From Ignatzschineria cameli (GTDB lineage Bacteria > Pseudomonadota > Gammaproteobacteria > Cardiobacteriales > Wohlfahrtiimonadaceae): a stretch of DNA of 64,000 bases. A model generated the notes under the pieces. That model was not told the origin of the DNA and ran no database searches. It was given only the letters and a program-made list of their open reading frames with translations. This document shows positions 9,705-19,390 of the stretch, piece by piece (positions within the stretch are counted from its first letter, which is position 1; each line of letters opens with the position of its first letter). The stretch lies in contig NZ_QEWW01000004.1 of the NCBI RefSeq assembly GCF_003121895.1, positions 1 to 64,000 on the forward strand. Direction: 5' to 3'. Both the position numbers and the translations under genes were made by a program.

Positions 9705-9839
9705 TATTTTGTTTTTATGTCAATATTTGTCGATCTTAATCTTCTCTTTTCCAAATAAAATAGCGCTCTCCACGCAACTTAAGTTCATCTAAAAATAGAT
9801 ATGATTTTGATAATAAAATGCCGGCGATTTGGAATTAAT

Positions 9840-11095
9840 TATTTTCTATCGGCACGAGATTTATGGAAGCACGCGATAGTGAGGACCGGCATCTCATCAG
9901 CCCTTTTCTATCAACATCTTTCAACCAGTCATTCTTAAGAAAAGCTGTGGAGCGGCGGGAACCGACTATTGCAATCTTTTCACTACTGCATGCCCGCCCT
10001 TTGGCATCTTCAATGCCTACTGCCGGCGCGAAATTTGTTGGAAATACGCGATAGTGAGGACCGGCAGCGTTCAGCTTATTTTGGAATGAATGATTCTTAA
10101 GAGGATTTGTTGAGCGGCGGGAGCTGACTATTGCAATCTTTTCACTACTGCATGCCCGCCGGTTGGCGCTTTCAGCGCCAGGATTATATTACTAAAGGAG
10201 CACCATTTGCCGGCATGAGATTTGTGGAAGCACGCGATAGTGAGGGCCGGCAACTCAACAGCTTTGACAAGAATGAATAATGTTGTCAGCGATTGAGATT
10301 GCCTACTGCCGGCACGAGATGTGTGGAAGCACGCGATAGTGAGGACCGGCAGCGTTCAGCTTATGTTGTTCCAATATTATCTATCGTTAAAGTAGCGATA
10401 TTTGCCGGCGCAAGATTGATAGAAATATGCGATGGTAAGATCCGACAAATCATTAGCTTTTATAAAGATAAGATCTATTCCGGCAATCGAATGATTGCCT
10501 ACTGCCGGCGCGAGATTTGTGGAAATACGCGATAGTGAGGACCGGCAGCGTTCAGCTTATTTTTGGATGAATGATTCTTAAGAGGATTTGTTGAGCGGCG
10601 GGAGCTGACTATTGCAATCTTTTCACTACTGCATGCCCGCCGGTTGGCGCTTTCAGCGCCAGGATTATATTACTAAAGGAGCACCATTTGCCGGCATGAG
10701 ATTTGTGGAAGCACGCGATAGTGAGGACCGGCAACTCAACAGCTTTGATAAGAATGAATAATGTTGTCGGCGATTGAGATTGCCTACTGCCGGCGCAAGA
10801 TTGATAGAAATATGCGATTGTAAGATCCGACAATTCATCAGCTTTTATAAAGATAAGATCTATTCCGGCAATCGAATGATTGCCTACTGCCGGCGCGAAA
10901 TTTGTTGGAAATACGCGATAGTGAGGACCGGCAACGTTCAGCTTATTTTTGGATGAATGATTCTTAAGAGGATTTGTTGAGCGGCGGGAGCTGACTATTG
11001 CAATCTTTTCACTACTGCATGCCCGCCATTTGGCACTTTTCAATGCCGAGAGTGATTGCTAAGAGAGCAATCCTTGCCGGCATCAATGATGCCGA
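9840..11095 (+). repeat. Repeat cluster B: 13 REP-like palindromes with segmental duplication
   Basis: GCCGGC-type elements on the plus strand lie at 9849-9891, 10020-10067, 10208-10252, 10306-10352, 10403-10447, 10502-10548, 10689-10733, 10787-10832 and 10887-10933. GCGGG-type elements in the opposite direction lie at 9954-9998, 10116-10160, 10597-10641 and 10983-11027. Each GCGGG element is followed by a small hairpin whose arms vary but stay paired. The block 10083-10311 recurs almost unchanged at 10564-10792 (offset 481). Hairpin GATTGCT/AGCAATC at 11054-11072 closes the cluster. No credible gene lies inside. It occupies the place where mraZ would be expected. Confidence 0.85.
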
Positions 11096-11097
11096 AT

Positions 11098-11604
11098 CTA
11101 TCGACGACATTGTAGCGGCGTGATCGGCATCGGTAGATCGCCACCTCGGCACTCCACATTCCCTCGCGTTAAGTGATCAAGGGAGATGAAAGAGAGTTGC
11201 AATGTTCTTGTGGGAAGATCAATCAATTTTGGAGAAAAGGTTACTTCAAGGTAATTACCTGGGTAGATAATAATATCGGTAATATCGGGAGCACGCGTTG
11301 CCAAAAAGGCACTTGATACCGCAAGAGGACCACTCATCTGCTCTATCGTTAAACTTAAAGCAACCTCCGATATTAAACTCTTCGCCTCTTCTAATGCCTG
11401 ATCAATACGACGTCGCTCCATAATATCACGCGCAATAATCGCCACTAAAGCTAAAACGATCAGCCCTAAAATGAGGGTAATCATCCATTCCGGTTTTACT
11501 CTACGCAATAGTAATCTCTTCACAATTAACGGCTCTGTTATCAATAATTTTAAGGAGAATAAAAGAGATAACCGATCAAAAACATTATTTCGATCGGTTG
11601 CCAA
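11098..11604 (-). CDS. Pilin-like membrane protein lacking a prepilin leader
   Basis: The 168-residue product has a basic N-terminal stretch, one hydrophobic segment (about 41-58), then a pilin-like helix (RRRIDQALEEAKSLISEVALS) and a C-terminal Cys-X13-Cys loop (Cys152, Cys166). The preceding pilin gene has the same cysteine spacing. It has no G-F/M-TLxE cleavage motif and no Glu at mature position 5, so PilD should not process it. The start is uncertain: the TTG at 11604 has GGGAAG upstream, and an internal ATG (residue 41) lacks a good SD. It probably shares a transcript with the pilin gene. It may be a minor pilin relative anchored in the inner membrane; function unknown. Confidence 0.6.
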   Translation of the reverse strand: MATDRNNVFDRLSLLFSLKLLITEPLIVKRLLLRRVKPEWMITLILGLIVLALVAIIARDIMERRRIDQALEEAKSLISEVALSLTIEQMSGPLAVSSAFLATRAPDITDIIIYPGNYLEVTFSPKLIDLPTRTLQLSFISLDHLTRGNVECRGGDLPMPITPLQCRR

Positions 11605-11800
11605 TTCACTTCCCTACCAACTTGAATCTTCTGCATCACCACCACTTTGCTATTTTAGCGCATGATATTTTAGCGCATGAATATAGATCTTATCTGAAGC
11701 TTGATAATGAAGACCCGCTGATAGGGTTATTTGAGAGAAATTATATCACACCCCTAAAACAAAACCTCACTGAAGATCACGCTCTTTAGGGAAGATACCA

Positions 11801-12391
11801 TTAAGGAAGACACTCTTTAGGGAGATGATCTTCCGCAATATTCTCACCGGAGCAGCGCCAGCGGATCGTCCCTCCGGGAGCTTCTGCTCTTAAAATCAAT
11901 CTTGCCGGCCCACCTTCTGCCCCCACTTCATCATTATAGGTGATGGTGATCTCATTGCCTTCAAGCGCGATTGACTCCACACTATTGCCACGATAATCGC
12001 TCGCCTTATCAAGCCCTAAAGCTTGATGTGCATTCTCCCGTGGCCAATCACCATTGAGCGCATAGTAGAGTTCTGCTTCTAGTTGAATACCTTTTGCTAA
12101 AGTTAAACCCTCAGTAATCTTTGCTCGTTGAAGATAGTTACTATAGAGGGGAATAGCGATCATGCTGATCGTAGCAATTAGCGCTAAAACAATGAGAAGC
12201 TCCATCAATGTAAAACCGCTCTCTTGTACAAAAGCATGCTCTCGCCGGCGTAACATCATATTGCGAACTCTTGAGTTTTGCATACTTGAGTCTCGAATAC
12301 TTAGGCCACTTTTGATGCCTCTTGATACCACTGCAGCCTCAATAGCATCTACGTATAATCTCTCTCTGAAAAACTTGATCATCGATCTCAT
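11801..12391 (-). CDS. Type IV pilin (PilA/PilE family)
   Basis: Structural or minor subunit of a type IV pilus. The motif SG/FTLMELLIVLALI is unmistakable: cleavage after Gly59, Phe60 as mature residue 1, Glu64 as residue 5. The helix NYLQRAKITEGLTLAKGIQLE follows, and a C-terminal disulphide loop is formed by Cys180 and Cys194. I chose the ATG at 12391 because AGGAGG lies four bases upstream. This gives 196 residues with an exceptionally long 59-residue leader. Starts at leader residues 37 or 45 would give normal short leaders but have weaker SDs. Likely cotranscribed with the pilin-like gene downstream. Confidence 0.85.
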   Translation of the reverse strand: MRSMIKFFRERLYVDAIEAAVVSRGIKSGLSIRDSSMQNSRVRNMMLRRREHAFVQESGFTLMELLIVLALIATISMIAIPLYSNYLQRAKITEGLTLAKGIQLEAELYYALNGDWPRENAHQALGLDKASDYRGNSVESIALEGNEITITYNDEVGAEGGPARLILRAEAPGGTIRWRCSGENIAEDHLPKECLP

Positions 12392-12706
12392 ACATCCTCC
12401 TACTATTTTCTGCCGTTTTTCAATAAGATCGCCCCTAAAAGTAGTACAATGGAATCTTTTAAGGTGAAAAGGAAATAGTACGTATCTCCCCACCTCAAAA
12501 AAAACTTTAGTACCAAATGATCGAGCAACTGAATGAGAAGTCTTACAAATCGCTACCCATATAAACGGTAAATCTAAGCGGTAAGTCCGAATAATACGAA
12601 CAATAGGGATAAGGCGGACAATACGAATAAGACGGATAAGACAGATAAGACGAATAAGTGCAAATTGCTAAGAATAGAGAATAAGAATGATAGGAGAGTA
12701 GAGCCG
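12392..12706. other. Divergent spacer between the pilin and M48 protease genes
   Basis: Holds the 5' regions of both divergent genes. From about 12571 to 12657 it is built from a degenerate 9-10 base word of the form GAATAAGACG / GATAAGACA, directly upstream of the protease gene. No separate gene was seen. Confidence 0.6.
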
Positions 12707-13540
12707 ATGAGTATCAAGAAGATCTATCAAAGAGTGCAGATGGGAATTACAGGTAAAAAGGGATTACTCCCCATTGTTGCGGCAACCCTGATTTTAAGCG
12801 CCTGTGCTAGTAGCACTCAAGCAGGATTGACCGGCGTTACACGATCACAACTACAAATCATTCCTGCGGCAGAACTGAATGCTCAATCGAAGCAGGCATA
12901 TCAAGGGATGATTCTTGAAGCGAAAAAAGAGGGAGCGATCGATCATAACTCCCGCACAGCACAGCGAGTCAAGCGTGTCTTTAAACGGTTAGTACCTCAT
13001 ACTCAAAATTTCCGCCCCGATAGCGATCAATTTGAGTGGGAGATCAATGTGATTCGTAGCAATGAGCTCAATGCTTTTGCAATGCCGGGTGGGAAAATGG
13101 CGGTCTATAGCGGTATTGTGGAGAAACTCAACCTCTCCGATGATGAGATCGCTGCAATTGTCGGTCATGAGATGGCGCATGTCTTAAGAGAACATAGCCG
13201 AGAAAAAGCATCACAAGCGTTAGTGAAGAGTTCTGGTATCTCTATTGTCGCCTCTGTCTTAGGCGTGGGGGATATTGGCAATGAGTTGATGCAGCAGGCA
13301 GGCGATGTTGCTTTTTCCCTCCCCTTCTCACGAACCATGGAGAGTGAAGCTGATATCTTAGGATTGGAGTTGATGGCACTTGCCGGCTACGACCCTAATG
13401 CCGCCGTCACACTATGGCAGAAGATGTTAAATGCCTCCGGCAGTAGCGGTAGCTCAATTCTCTCTACCCACCCTTCAGGCCCTGAACGAATCACAAACCT
13501 TCAATCCCAAATCCCTAAAGTAGCCCATCTTGCTCGATAG
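12707..13540 (+). CDS. M48 family metalloprotease lipoprotein (LoiP/YggG-like)
   Basis: Zinc metalloprotease predicted to be lipid-anchored and face the periplasm. From the ATG at 12707 the product is 277 residues with a signal ending in the lipobox LSAC (Cys33). The catalytic motif is HEMAH, with the downstream glutamate in ESEADILG. AGGAG lies ten bases before this ATG, and a TTG 42 bases upstream is less likely. Related proteins degrade misfolded envelope proteins or process outer-membrane components; the substrate here is unknown. It stands alone between convergent holB and divergent pilin genes. Confidence 0.9.
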   Translation: MSIKKIYQRVQMGITGKKGLLPIVAATLILSACASSTQAGLTGVTRSQLQIIPAAELNAQSKQAYQGMILEAKKEGAIDHNSRTAQRVKRVFKRLVPHTQNFRPDSDQFEWEINVIRSNELNAFAMPGGKMAVYSGIVEKLNLSDDEIAAIVGHEMAHVLREHSREKASQALVKSSGISIVASVLGVGDIGNELMQQAGDVAFSLPFSRTMESEADILGLELMALAGYDPNAAVTLWQKMLNASGSSGSSILSTHPSGPERITNLQSQIPKVAHLAR

Positions 13541-13600
13541 TATAATTCGATAACATTATTCGATACCGTTACTCAATAACGTTACTCGATAACGTTACTT
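13541..13600. repeat. Short degenerate tandem repeat after the M48 gene
   Basis: Repeats of CGATAACGTTACT with variants (CGATAACATTATT, CGATACCGTTACT, CAATAACGTTACT) in a 13-base register between the convergent M48 and holB genes. Confidence 0.65.
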
Positions 13601-13642
13601 AAGAATCAGGATTAGAGAACATCACTAAGGAAGCTAAGGGAA

Positions 13643-14647
13643 CTAAGGGAAAAAAGAGAGGAACCATGCTTCAAGCGCCCAATCGGTTCGAGTCTGCTCC
13701 TCTCGAAGACGACTCATCTCCACAAGCGCCTCATATTGCTGTAAGCGCAACTGTGGGGAGAGTCGCGAAAGGTAGAGAAAGAGCGCGGCTAACGTTGGAA
13801 ATCGCTCCCCAATTGTGGGATCAAAAGAGCTCCGAAGAAGGAAGAAGAGAAAAGCAAAAGTGAGCCCCTCAACTTCTAACAATAGCGTCATCTCACGACT
13901 CGGGAGCGTCTCTCCTAAAAGGAGGCGCTCAATACTCGCCTGTAGCGCCGGCAATTTTTCAACATCGCCCTTCTTAAGATATGAAAGCGCTAAGAAAGGT
14001 GCATCAAAAGTGATAGCAAGAAGAAGCCGTAACTGCTCCTCATTGAGGCGATATTCCCCTTCAATCTGCGTTTGAAGATAGCGAAGAGCATCCGGCTCTG
14101 ATGGTGAGGCGACAAAGTAGAATTGTGAACGACTGCGAACCGTAATCGGCAACTTCTCCGGCTCGCTACTCTCTAAGAGAAAGAGAAGATCTAATGGAGG
14201 CTCCTCAAGAACTTTCAAAAGACTATTTGCCGCATTGAGATTCATTCGATCTGCCTGCTTGATGACGACAATTTTACGCCCCGTTTCGGCGGTTAATTGG
14301 GCAAAGTGGTGAATTTTCCGAATATCATCCACCTTAATCTCACTCTCGCCTGCGATGATATAGAGATCGGGGTGAAAATCTGAGTGCAACCACCGGCAAC
14401 TCTGACACACTCCACAGGCATGATTCTGCTGCGGCTGTTGACAGAGTAATCGCGCAACAAGCGCATCAATTAAGTAACGTTTGCCAACGCCAGCCTTCCC
14501 ATAAAGTAGTAGCGCATGGGGAGGATAGGGGCTCTCAAGACGATTCATCAGATCGGCATAACCTGCCTGCAACCAAGGAATCTCTCTAAAGAGAATCGGC
14601 CGTTCAATCTTCTCCTGCCCCGCTTCTTGCTGCTTATCTCTCATCAT
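13643..14647 (-). CDS. holB: DNA polymerase III subunit delta-prime
   Basis: Clamp-loader subunit that helps open the beta clamp for loading at primer-template junctions. The protein has the AAA+ P-loop LLLYGKAGVGK, a zinc-binding cysteine set (CGVCQSC after a C), DDIRKI and the sensor motif SLLKVLEEPP. I chose ATG at 14647 because AAGGGAG lies just upstream. An earlier TTG would overlap tmk. It is the last gene of the acpP-fabF-mltG-tmk-holB run, matching the order known from enterobacteria. Confidence 0.93.
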   Translation of the reverse strand: MMRDKQQEAGQEKIERPILFREIPWLQAGYADLMNRLESPYPPHALLLYGKAGVGKRYLIDALVARLLCQQPQQNHACGVCQSCRWLHSDFHPDLYIIAGESEIKVDDIRKIHHFAQLTAETGRKIVVIKQADRMNLNAANSLLKVLEEPPLDLLFLLESSEPEKLPITVRSRSQFYFVASPSEPDALRYLQTQIEGEYRLNEEQLRLLLAITFDAPFLALSYLKKGDVEKLPALQASIERLLLGETLPSREMTLLLEVEGLTFAFLFFLLRSSFDPTIGERFPTLAALFLYLSRLSPQLRLQQYEALVEMSRLREEQTRTDWALEAWFLSFFP

Positions 14648-14664
14648 TGCTCTCCCTTCTCTTC

Positions 14665-15348
14665 TCAACAACTTCTCTGCTGATAGGCCGGTAGACTCTC
14701 GATTTTTCTTAAGATCTCTGAAGTCACCTGATCAATCGATTGCATAGCATCAATGATATAAAATTGTTCTGGGCGCATTTTCGCAAGCGCCGCAAAACCA
14801 GCTGCGACCTGCTCAAAAAATTGGATATTCTCCGCCTCAAATCGATCCTTCTTACCGCGAGATTGAACACGCTTCATCCCCTCTACCACCGGTAAATTGA
14901 ACCAAAAAGTACAATCGGGGCGAAGATCCCCTTGAACAAGCGTCTCTAAGGTTTCAATATCGTCAAGCGGTAGCCCTCGCGCATAACCTTGATATGCATA
15001 GCTCGATTCTGTAAAACGATCACAGAGCACCCATTTTCCTGCGACTAATGCCGGGAGGATCACCTTTTGAAGATGCTCTGCTCTTGCGGCAAACATCAAG
15101 AGAAGTTCTGTCATCTGCGACATCTCTTTTGTTAGGAGCAATTCCCTAACAGATTCCCCTAAAGCGGTACCGCCAGGTTCTCGCGTGGTGACTACCTCAA
15201 TTCCATGCGCCTCTAAAAAGTGTTGCACATAGGCGATCTGAGTACTCTTTCCCGCCCCTTCTGTTCCTTCAAAGGTAATAAAAGAACCCCGAATGGGGTT
15301 CTGACTCTGCGGAGTATTCTCCATAGATAATCTCGCTTGCTTTATCAC
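14665..15348 (-). CDS. tmk: Thymidylate kinase
   Basis: Phosphorylates dTMP to dTDP for DNA synthesis. The 227-residue protein has the P-loop FEGTEGAGKST, the DRFTESSYAYQG motif and a LID region containing SRGKKDRFE. The GTG at 15348 overlaps the mltG TGA (GTGA) and has AGAGGA eight bases upstream, which supports coupled translation. An ATG eight codons later is possible but has a weaker SD. Confidence 0.95.
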   Translation of the reverse strand: MIKQARLSMENTPQSQNPIRGSFITFEGTEGAGKSTQIAYVQHFLEAHGIEVVTTREPGGTALGESVRELLLTKEMSQMTELLLMFAARAEHLQKVILPALVAGKWVLCDRFTESSYAYQGYARGLPLDDIETLETLVQGDLRPDCTFWFNLPVVEGMKRVQSRGKKDRFEAENIQFFEQVAAGFAALAKMRPEQFYIIDAMQSIDQVTSEILRKIESLPAYQQRSC

Positions 15349-16409
15349 TGCTGCTTTCCTCTGACTCGATCTCGATACTGCTTCACGGCTCGATTATGTT
15401 GCTCTAATGTCTCTGAGAAGAGATGCTCCCCGGAACCATCTCCTTTAGCAACAAAGTAGAGTGTCTTTCCCGGTTTAGGATTAGCTGCAGCATAGATCGC
15501 CTCTCGACTCGGCATTGCGATCGGTGTTGGGGGCAGACCATCGCGGGTATAGGTGTTATAAGGCGTATCTTTCTGCAGATCGCTCTTATAGATCACGCCA
15601 CGATAACGATCTCCTAAGCCATAGATCACGGTAGGGTCGGTCTGTAGACGCATCCCCTTTTGCAAGCGACGCACAAAGACGCCGGCAATCTCTGGCCGTT
15701 CACTAGCAACGCCGGTCTCCTTCTCCACAATAGAGGCAAGCGTTAAGAGCTCCCCTTTATTCTTAATCGGTAGATTAGGCTGACGCGTCGCCCACGCTTG
15801 ATCCACCACTTCATTCATCGCGGTGTAACTTCGCTTAAGGAGTTCAGCATCGCTATAATTTTTAGGAAAGAGATAGGTATCGGGGAGGAAATAGCCTTCA
15901 TAGGGCCTGCCTTCTAAACCGATCGCCGCCATCACCTCCTCATTACTTAAACCCTTTAAGGTCTGATTGAGATGGGGGGATTTCTCCAATGCTTGCCGCA
16001 ACTGAGAAAAATTCCATCCCTCAATAATGGTAAAGTTATATTGCAACACCCGACCACTGGTAATGATGGAGAGCAGCTCTAAAGGATACATCTCCGGCAA
16101 GAGCGCATACTCCCCTACCTTTAACTTACTTGCATCACCAGTAAAACGGGCATACCACTTAAAGTAGAGCGCATTGCGAATAATATTTTTACTACGCAAT
16201 ATCCCGACGACATCATCGATCGTCATCCCCGGTTTAATCTCCAATACAATTCCATCTTCCGGCAAATTGACCGGCGTTTGGAGAAAGTCCTCCAGATCTT
16301 TAGAGACCACGAAGAATCCTCCTAATAGAATAATTAAGAAGATAATAACGCTTACTTTCGATAGAAGATAACGAAAAAAGGTCTGAATAACTCTACCTAA
16401 CAATCTCAA
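15345..16409 (-). CDS. mltG: Endolytic murein transglycosylase
   Basis: Cleaves nascent glycan strands at the inner membrane and is thought to set their length. The 354-residue protein has one N-terminal membrane segment (about 17-34), a LysM-like part, and the YceG catalytic region LASIVEKETG with the conserved Glu, followed by RLQTDPTVIYG. Its position between fabF and tmk matches enterobacteria, except that pabC is missing. Confidence 0.94.
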   Translation of the reverse strand: MRLLGRVIQTFFRYLLSKVSVIIFLIILLGGFFVVSKDLEDFLQTPVNLPEDGIVLEIKPGMTIDDVVGILRSKNIIRNALYFKWYARFTGDASKLKVGEYALLPEMYPLELLSIITSGRVLQYNFTIIEGWNFSQLRQALEKSPHLNQTLKGLSNEEVMAAIGLEGRPYEGYFLPDTYLFPKNYSDAELLKRSYTAMNEVVDQAWATRQPNLPIKNKGELLTLASIVEKETGVASERPEIAGVFVRRLQKGMRLQTDPTVIYGLGDRYRGVIYKSDLQKDTPYNTYTRDGLPPTPIAMPSREAIYAAANPKPGKTLYFVAKGDGSGEHLFSETLEQHNRAVKQYRDRVRGKQQ

Positions 16410-16629
16410 AAGAAACCTCTTTACTTAAGCTATTTGGTCTATTAGTTCGATCAATCGACTAATGATTAATCATTAACCACTAATTACTAATCGCTAATCA
16501 AGACTCATTAGCCAACTGATCAGCAGATCAACTGCCTAACAGGTCAATTAGCAAATGAGTCTATTAATGCATCGATTAATGATTCGATTAATGAATCGAT
16601 TAGTCAGTCAATTAATCAATCTACGCTCT
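16410..16629. repeat. mltG-fabF spacer made of TAAT/CGATTAAT-like words
   Basis: From about 16436 to 16622 the spacer consists of irregular repeats such as ATTAGTCGATTAAT, CTAATGATTAATCATTAA and TTAATGAATCGATT. It has no ORF and no obvious terminator. Confidence 0.6.
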
Positions 16630-17871
16630 TTAATCTATTTTTTTAAAGATTAGGCTACCATTGGTCCCGCCGAATCCAAATGAGTTAGAAAGTACTACAT
16701 TCAACTCAGCAGGTTCCGCCTTATTGGCAATAATCCGATACTCTGCAACTTGTGGCTCAGGATTATCAAGATTGATAGTTGGGGGAATAATCTGATCACG
16801 CAATGCCAAAATAGAGAAGATCGCCTCAATCCCACCGGCAGCGCCTAAGAGATGTCCCGTCATCGATTTAGTTGAACTAATGGCAACATCTTTAGCAGCA
16901 TCACCAAAGCTATTTTTAATCGCCTCAAGCTCCATCAGATCCCCAACCGGTGTTGACGTTCCATGGGCATTGATATAATCGATCTCCGAAGGATCAATTC
17001 CAGCATCTTTAATAGCGGCATTCATACAGAGTGATGCACCTTCACCATCTGGAGAGGGGCTCGTGATATGGTAAGCATCAGAGCTCATTCCAAAGCCAAT
17101 AAGCTCACAATAGATATGGGCGCCACGCGCCTTAGCATGTTCATACTCTTCTAAAACAATTACACCGGCACCATCGCCTAAGAGAAAACCATCACGATCC
17201 ACATCCCATGGACGAGAGGCTTTTTCTGGTGCATCATTTCGGCGCGAAAGAGCTCTTGCTGCAGCAAATCCGGCAACACCAAGAGGCGTTGTCGCCATCT
17301 CCGCTCCACCTGCTAACATCACATCTGCATCACCATGCTCAATTAAACGCGCAGCAAGACCGATGGAGTGGGTCGCTGAAGCACAAGCGGTTACCGCAGC
17401 AATATTAGGACCTTTCAACCCGGTTAAGATTGAGATCTGTCCTGATACCATATTGACAATCGATCCAGGTACAAAAAAAGGGCTCACCTTATTGGGCCCA
17501 CGATCGATCAATGTTGAATGATTCTCTTCAATCCCTGGTAAACCACCAATTCCAGAGCCGATTAATGCACCGATGCGCTCGGCATTCTCTTCTGTTACCT
17601 CTAATCCTGAATCCTTTAAGGCATCTAATCCCGCAGCGATTCCATACTGAATAAAGAGATTGAGTCTTCTCGCATCTCTTGGAGAGATATATTGAGCGAT
17701 ATCGAAATCTTTTACAGGGGCGGAAAATGTGACAGGTGAGTTACTCACATCAAAATGGGTAATCGGCGCAGCGCCACTCTTCCCGGCTAAAATATTTTTC
17801 CAAGATTCTTCATAACTATTCCCTACAGGCGTTACTGCTCCTAATCCTGTAACAACCACTCGTCGTTTCAT
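16630..17871 (-). CDS. fabF: Beta-ketoacyl-ACP synthase II
   Basis: Condenses malonyl-ACP with acyl-ACP in fatty acid elongation. The 413-residue thiolase-fold protein has the active-site Cys163 in [10 protein letters not shown], the first catalytic His in HGTSTPVGD and the second in [13 protein letters not shown]. The C-terminal NSFGFGGTN motif is intact. It lies downstream of acpP, separated by a hairpin terminator that probably lets acpP be expressed at a higher level. Confidence 0.97.
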   Translation of the reverse strand: MKRRVVVTGLGAVTPVGNSYEESWKNILAGKSGAAPITHFDVSNSPVTFSAPVKDFDIAQYISPRDARRLNLFIQYGIAAGLDALKDSGLEVTEENAERIGALIGSGIGGLPGIEENHSTLIDRGPNKVSPFFVPGSIVNMVSGQISILTGLKGPNIAAVTACASATHSIGLAARLIEHGDADVMLAGGAEMATTPLGVAGFAAARALSRRNDAPEKASRPWDVDRDGFLLGDGAGVIVLEEYEHAKARGAHIYCELIGFGMSSDAYHITSPSPDGEGASLCMNAAIKDAGIDPSEIDYINAHGTSTPVGDLMELEAIKNSFGDAAKDVAISSTKSMTGHLLGAAGGIEAIFSILALRDQIIPPTINLDNPEPQVAEYRIIANKAEPAELNVVLSNSFGFGGTNGSLIFKKID

Positions 17872-17957
17872 TTAAAGCCCCCTTGTCTGTCAGCTTTATC
17901 TATATATCAATCAAGTAAATCGGTATTGCTTCTGTTCAATAATCAATAATCTATCAA

Positions 17958-18008
17958 TAAAAAAAAGCGACTGTATAGAGCTTAATATAAGTCCTAAACA
18001 GTCGCTTC
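17958..18008 (-). terminator. Hairpin terminator between acpP and fabF
   Basis: AAGCGACTGT (17965-17974) pairs perfectly with ACAGTCGCTT (17998-18007). On the minus strand the stem is followed by a T-rich run. It is likely a partial terminator that raises acpP mRNA relative to fabF. Confidence 0.8.
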
Positions 18009-18082
18009 TATTTACATATGTTTTCTCGAGCAGACGCTCGTCTCCAAACACCTACTCAAAACTACATTCTGTAAATCAACTA

Positions 18083-18316
18083 CTATAGGTTAGCATTTAC
18101 GTAGTCGATAGCCTGCTGAACTGTAGTAATTTTTTCTGCTTCTTCGTCTGGAATATCGCAGTCAAACTCTTCTTCAAGAGCCATTACTAACTCAACAGTA
18201 TCAAGAGAATCTGCACCTAAATCGTCTACGAAAGATGCTGAATTCACAACTTGCTCTTCTTTAGCATCAAGTTGTTCCATAATTACTTTTTTGACTCGTG
18301 CTTCGATGTCGCTCAT
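18083..18316 (-). CDS. acpP: Acyl carrier protein
   Basis: Carries growing acyl chains on a phosphopantetheine arm. The 77-residue acidic protein has the canonical [18 protein letters not shown] motif, with Ser37 as the attachment site. It lies between fabG and fabF as in most gammaproteobacteria, flanked by its own spacer and terminator. Confidence 0.98.
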   Translation of the reverse strand: MSDIEARVKKVIMEQLDAKEEQVVNSASFVDDLGADSLDTVELVMALEEEFDCDIPDEEAEKITTVQQAIDYVNANL

Positions 18317-18439
18317 AACTTTAAATCCTTAAATTATTATAACAAAATGGCTCGTGCCAATTCTGTACTAAAAAAACGACTGTTGAATTAACAGTTCACC
18401 AAAATTAATACAAAGGCAATTATAACGAATAAAAAATCA

Positions 18440-19174
18440 TTAGTCCATCAACATACCACCATTAACATTGATGGTTTCGCCTGTAATATAAGCAGCAAGA
18501 TCGGAAGCTAAAAAGGTGACTGCCGCTGCAATCTCCTCAGGTTGACCTAATCGTCCTACAGGAATATTGGCTAAAAGAGCCTCTTTAACAGACTCTGGTA
18601 AATCTTTAGTCATATCGGTATCGATAAATCCGGGAGCGACGCAATTGACGGTAATTCCGCGTGATCCCACCTCTTTAGCCATCGATTTTGTAAAGCCAAT
18701 AACGCCCGCTTTTGCCGCTGCATAATTTGTTTGTCCTGCATTGCCGGTAATTCCAACCACAGAACTAATATTGATAATACGACCATATCTAGCCTTCATC
18801 ATTGGGCGAAGAAGCGCTTTAGAGAGGGTATAGACACTTGTAAGATTGGTTAAAATAACATCATTCCACTCATCATCTTTCATGCGCATTAAGAGCTGAT
18901 CTCTTGTAATACCGGCATTATTGACCAAAATTGCAGGTGATCCTTTCTTCTCAGTGATCGTCTTTAACACCGACTCAATACTCTCTTGATCGGTCACATT
19001 GAGCACTAATCCTTCACCAGAATCTCCTAAATAAGCGGAGATCGCCTCTGCACCCTTCTCTGAGGTTGCTGTTCCAAAGACATAAGCACCTTCACGCGCT
19101 AAACTCTCCGCAATCGCCTTACCAATTCCGCGCGTTGCGCCTGTTACTAATGCAATTTTTCCATCTAAACTCAT
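18440..19174 (-). CDS. fabG: 3-oxoacyl-ACP reductase
   Basis: NADPH-dependent reduction of 3-oxoacyl-ACP. The SDR-family protein has TGATRGIGKA, the NNAG motif and the Ser-Tyr-Lys set in ISSVVG...NYAAAKAG. I chose ATG at 19174 (244 residues) because GAGG lies five bases before it; an in-frame ATG five codons upstream has no good SD. fabD, fabH and plsX, usually upstream, are not here; zapD is the upstream neighbour. Confidence 0.96.
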   Translation of the reverse strand: MSLDGKIALVTGATRGIGKAIAESLAREGAYVFGTATSEKGAEAISAYLGDSGEGLVLNVTDQESIESVLKTITEKKGSPAILVNNAGITRDQLLMRMKDDEWNDVILTNLTSVYTLSKALLRPMMKARYGRIINISSVVGITGNAGQTNYAAAKAGVIGFTKSMAKEVGSRGITVNCVAPGFIDTDMTKDLPESVKEALLANIPVGRLGQPEEIAAAVTFLASDLAAYITGETINVNGGMLMD

Positions 19175-19390
19175 AAATACCTCATTCAAATAAAGGAGTG
19201 AATCATCTAACTTAACAGTTGAGTCAAAAATTTACGTTAAAATTAAGTTAAAAATTAAGGGTTAAATCAGGGGTAAATCAAAATCTTAGTAAAAATCTCA
19301 CTGAAAAATTCAATAAGAGCTTTCAATAAGCGTTTTCAATAAAAATTCAATTAAGCTTTCAAGCAAAGTAGATTAAGCAGACCAAACAGA

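Noticed and set aside
10609-11043. 144-residue minus frame in cluster B
   Set aside because: Made wholly of repeat units, without a ribosome site; same reasoning for plus frames at 10293-10535 and 10774-10956.
9840-11095. CRISPR array in the repeat clusters
   Set aside because: Repeat units occur in both orientations with irregular spacing, the material between them is itself repeated, and no cas gene is present.
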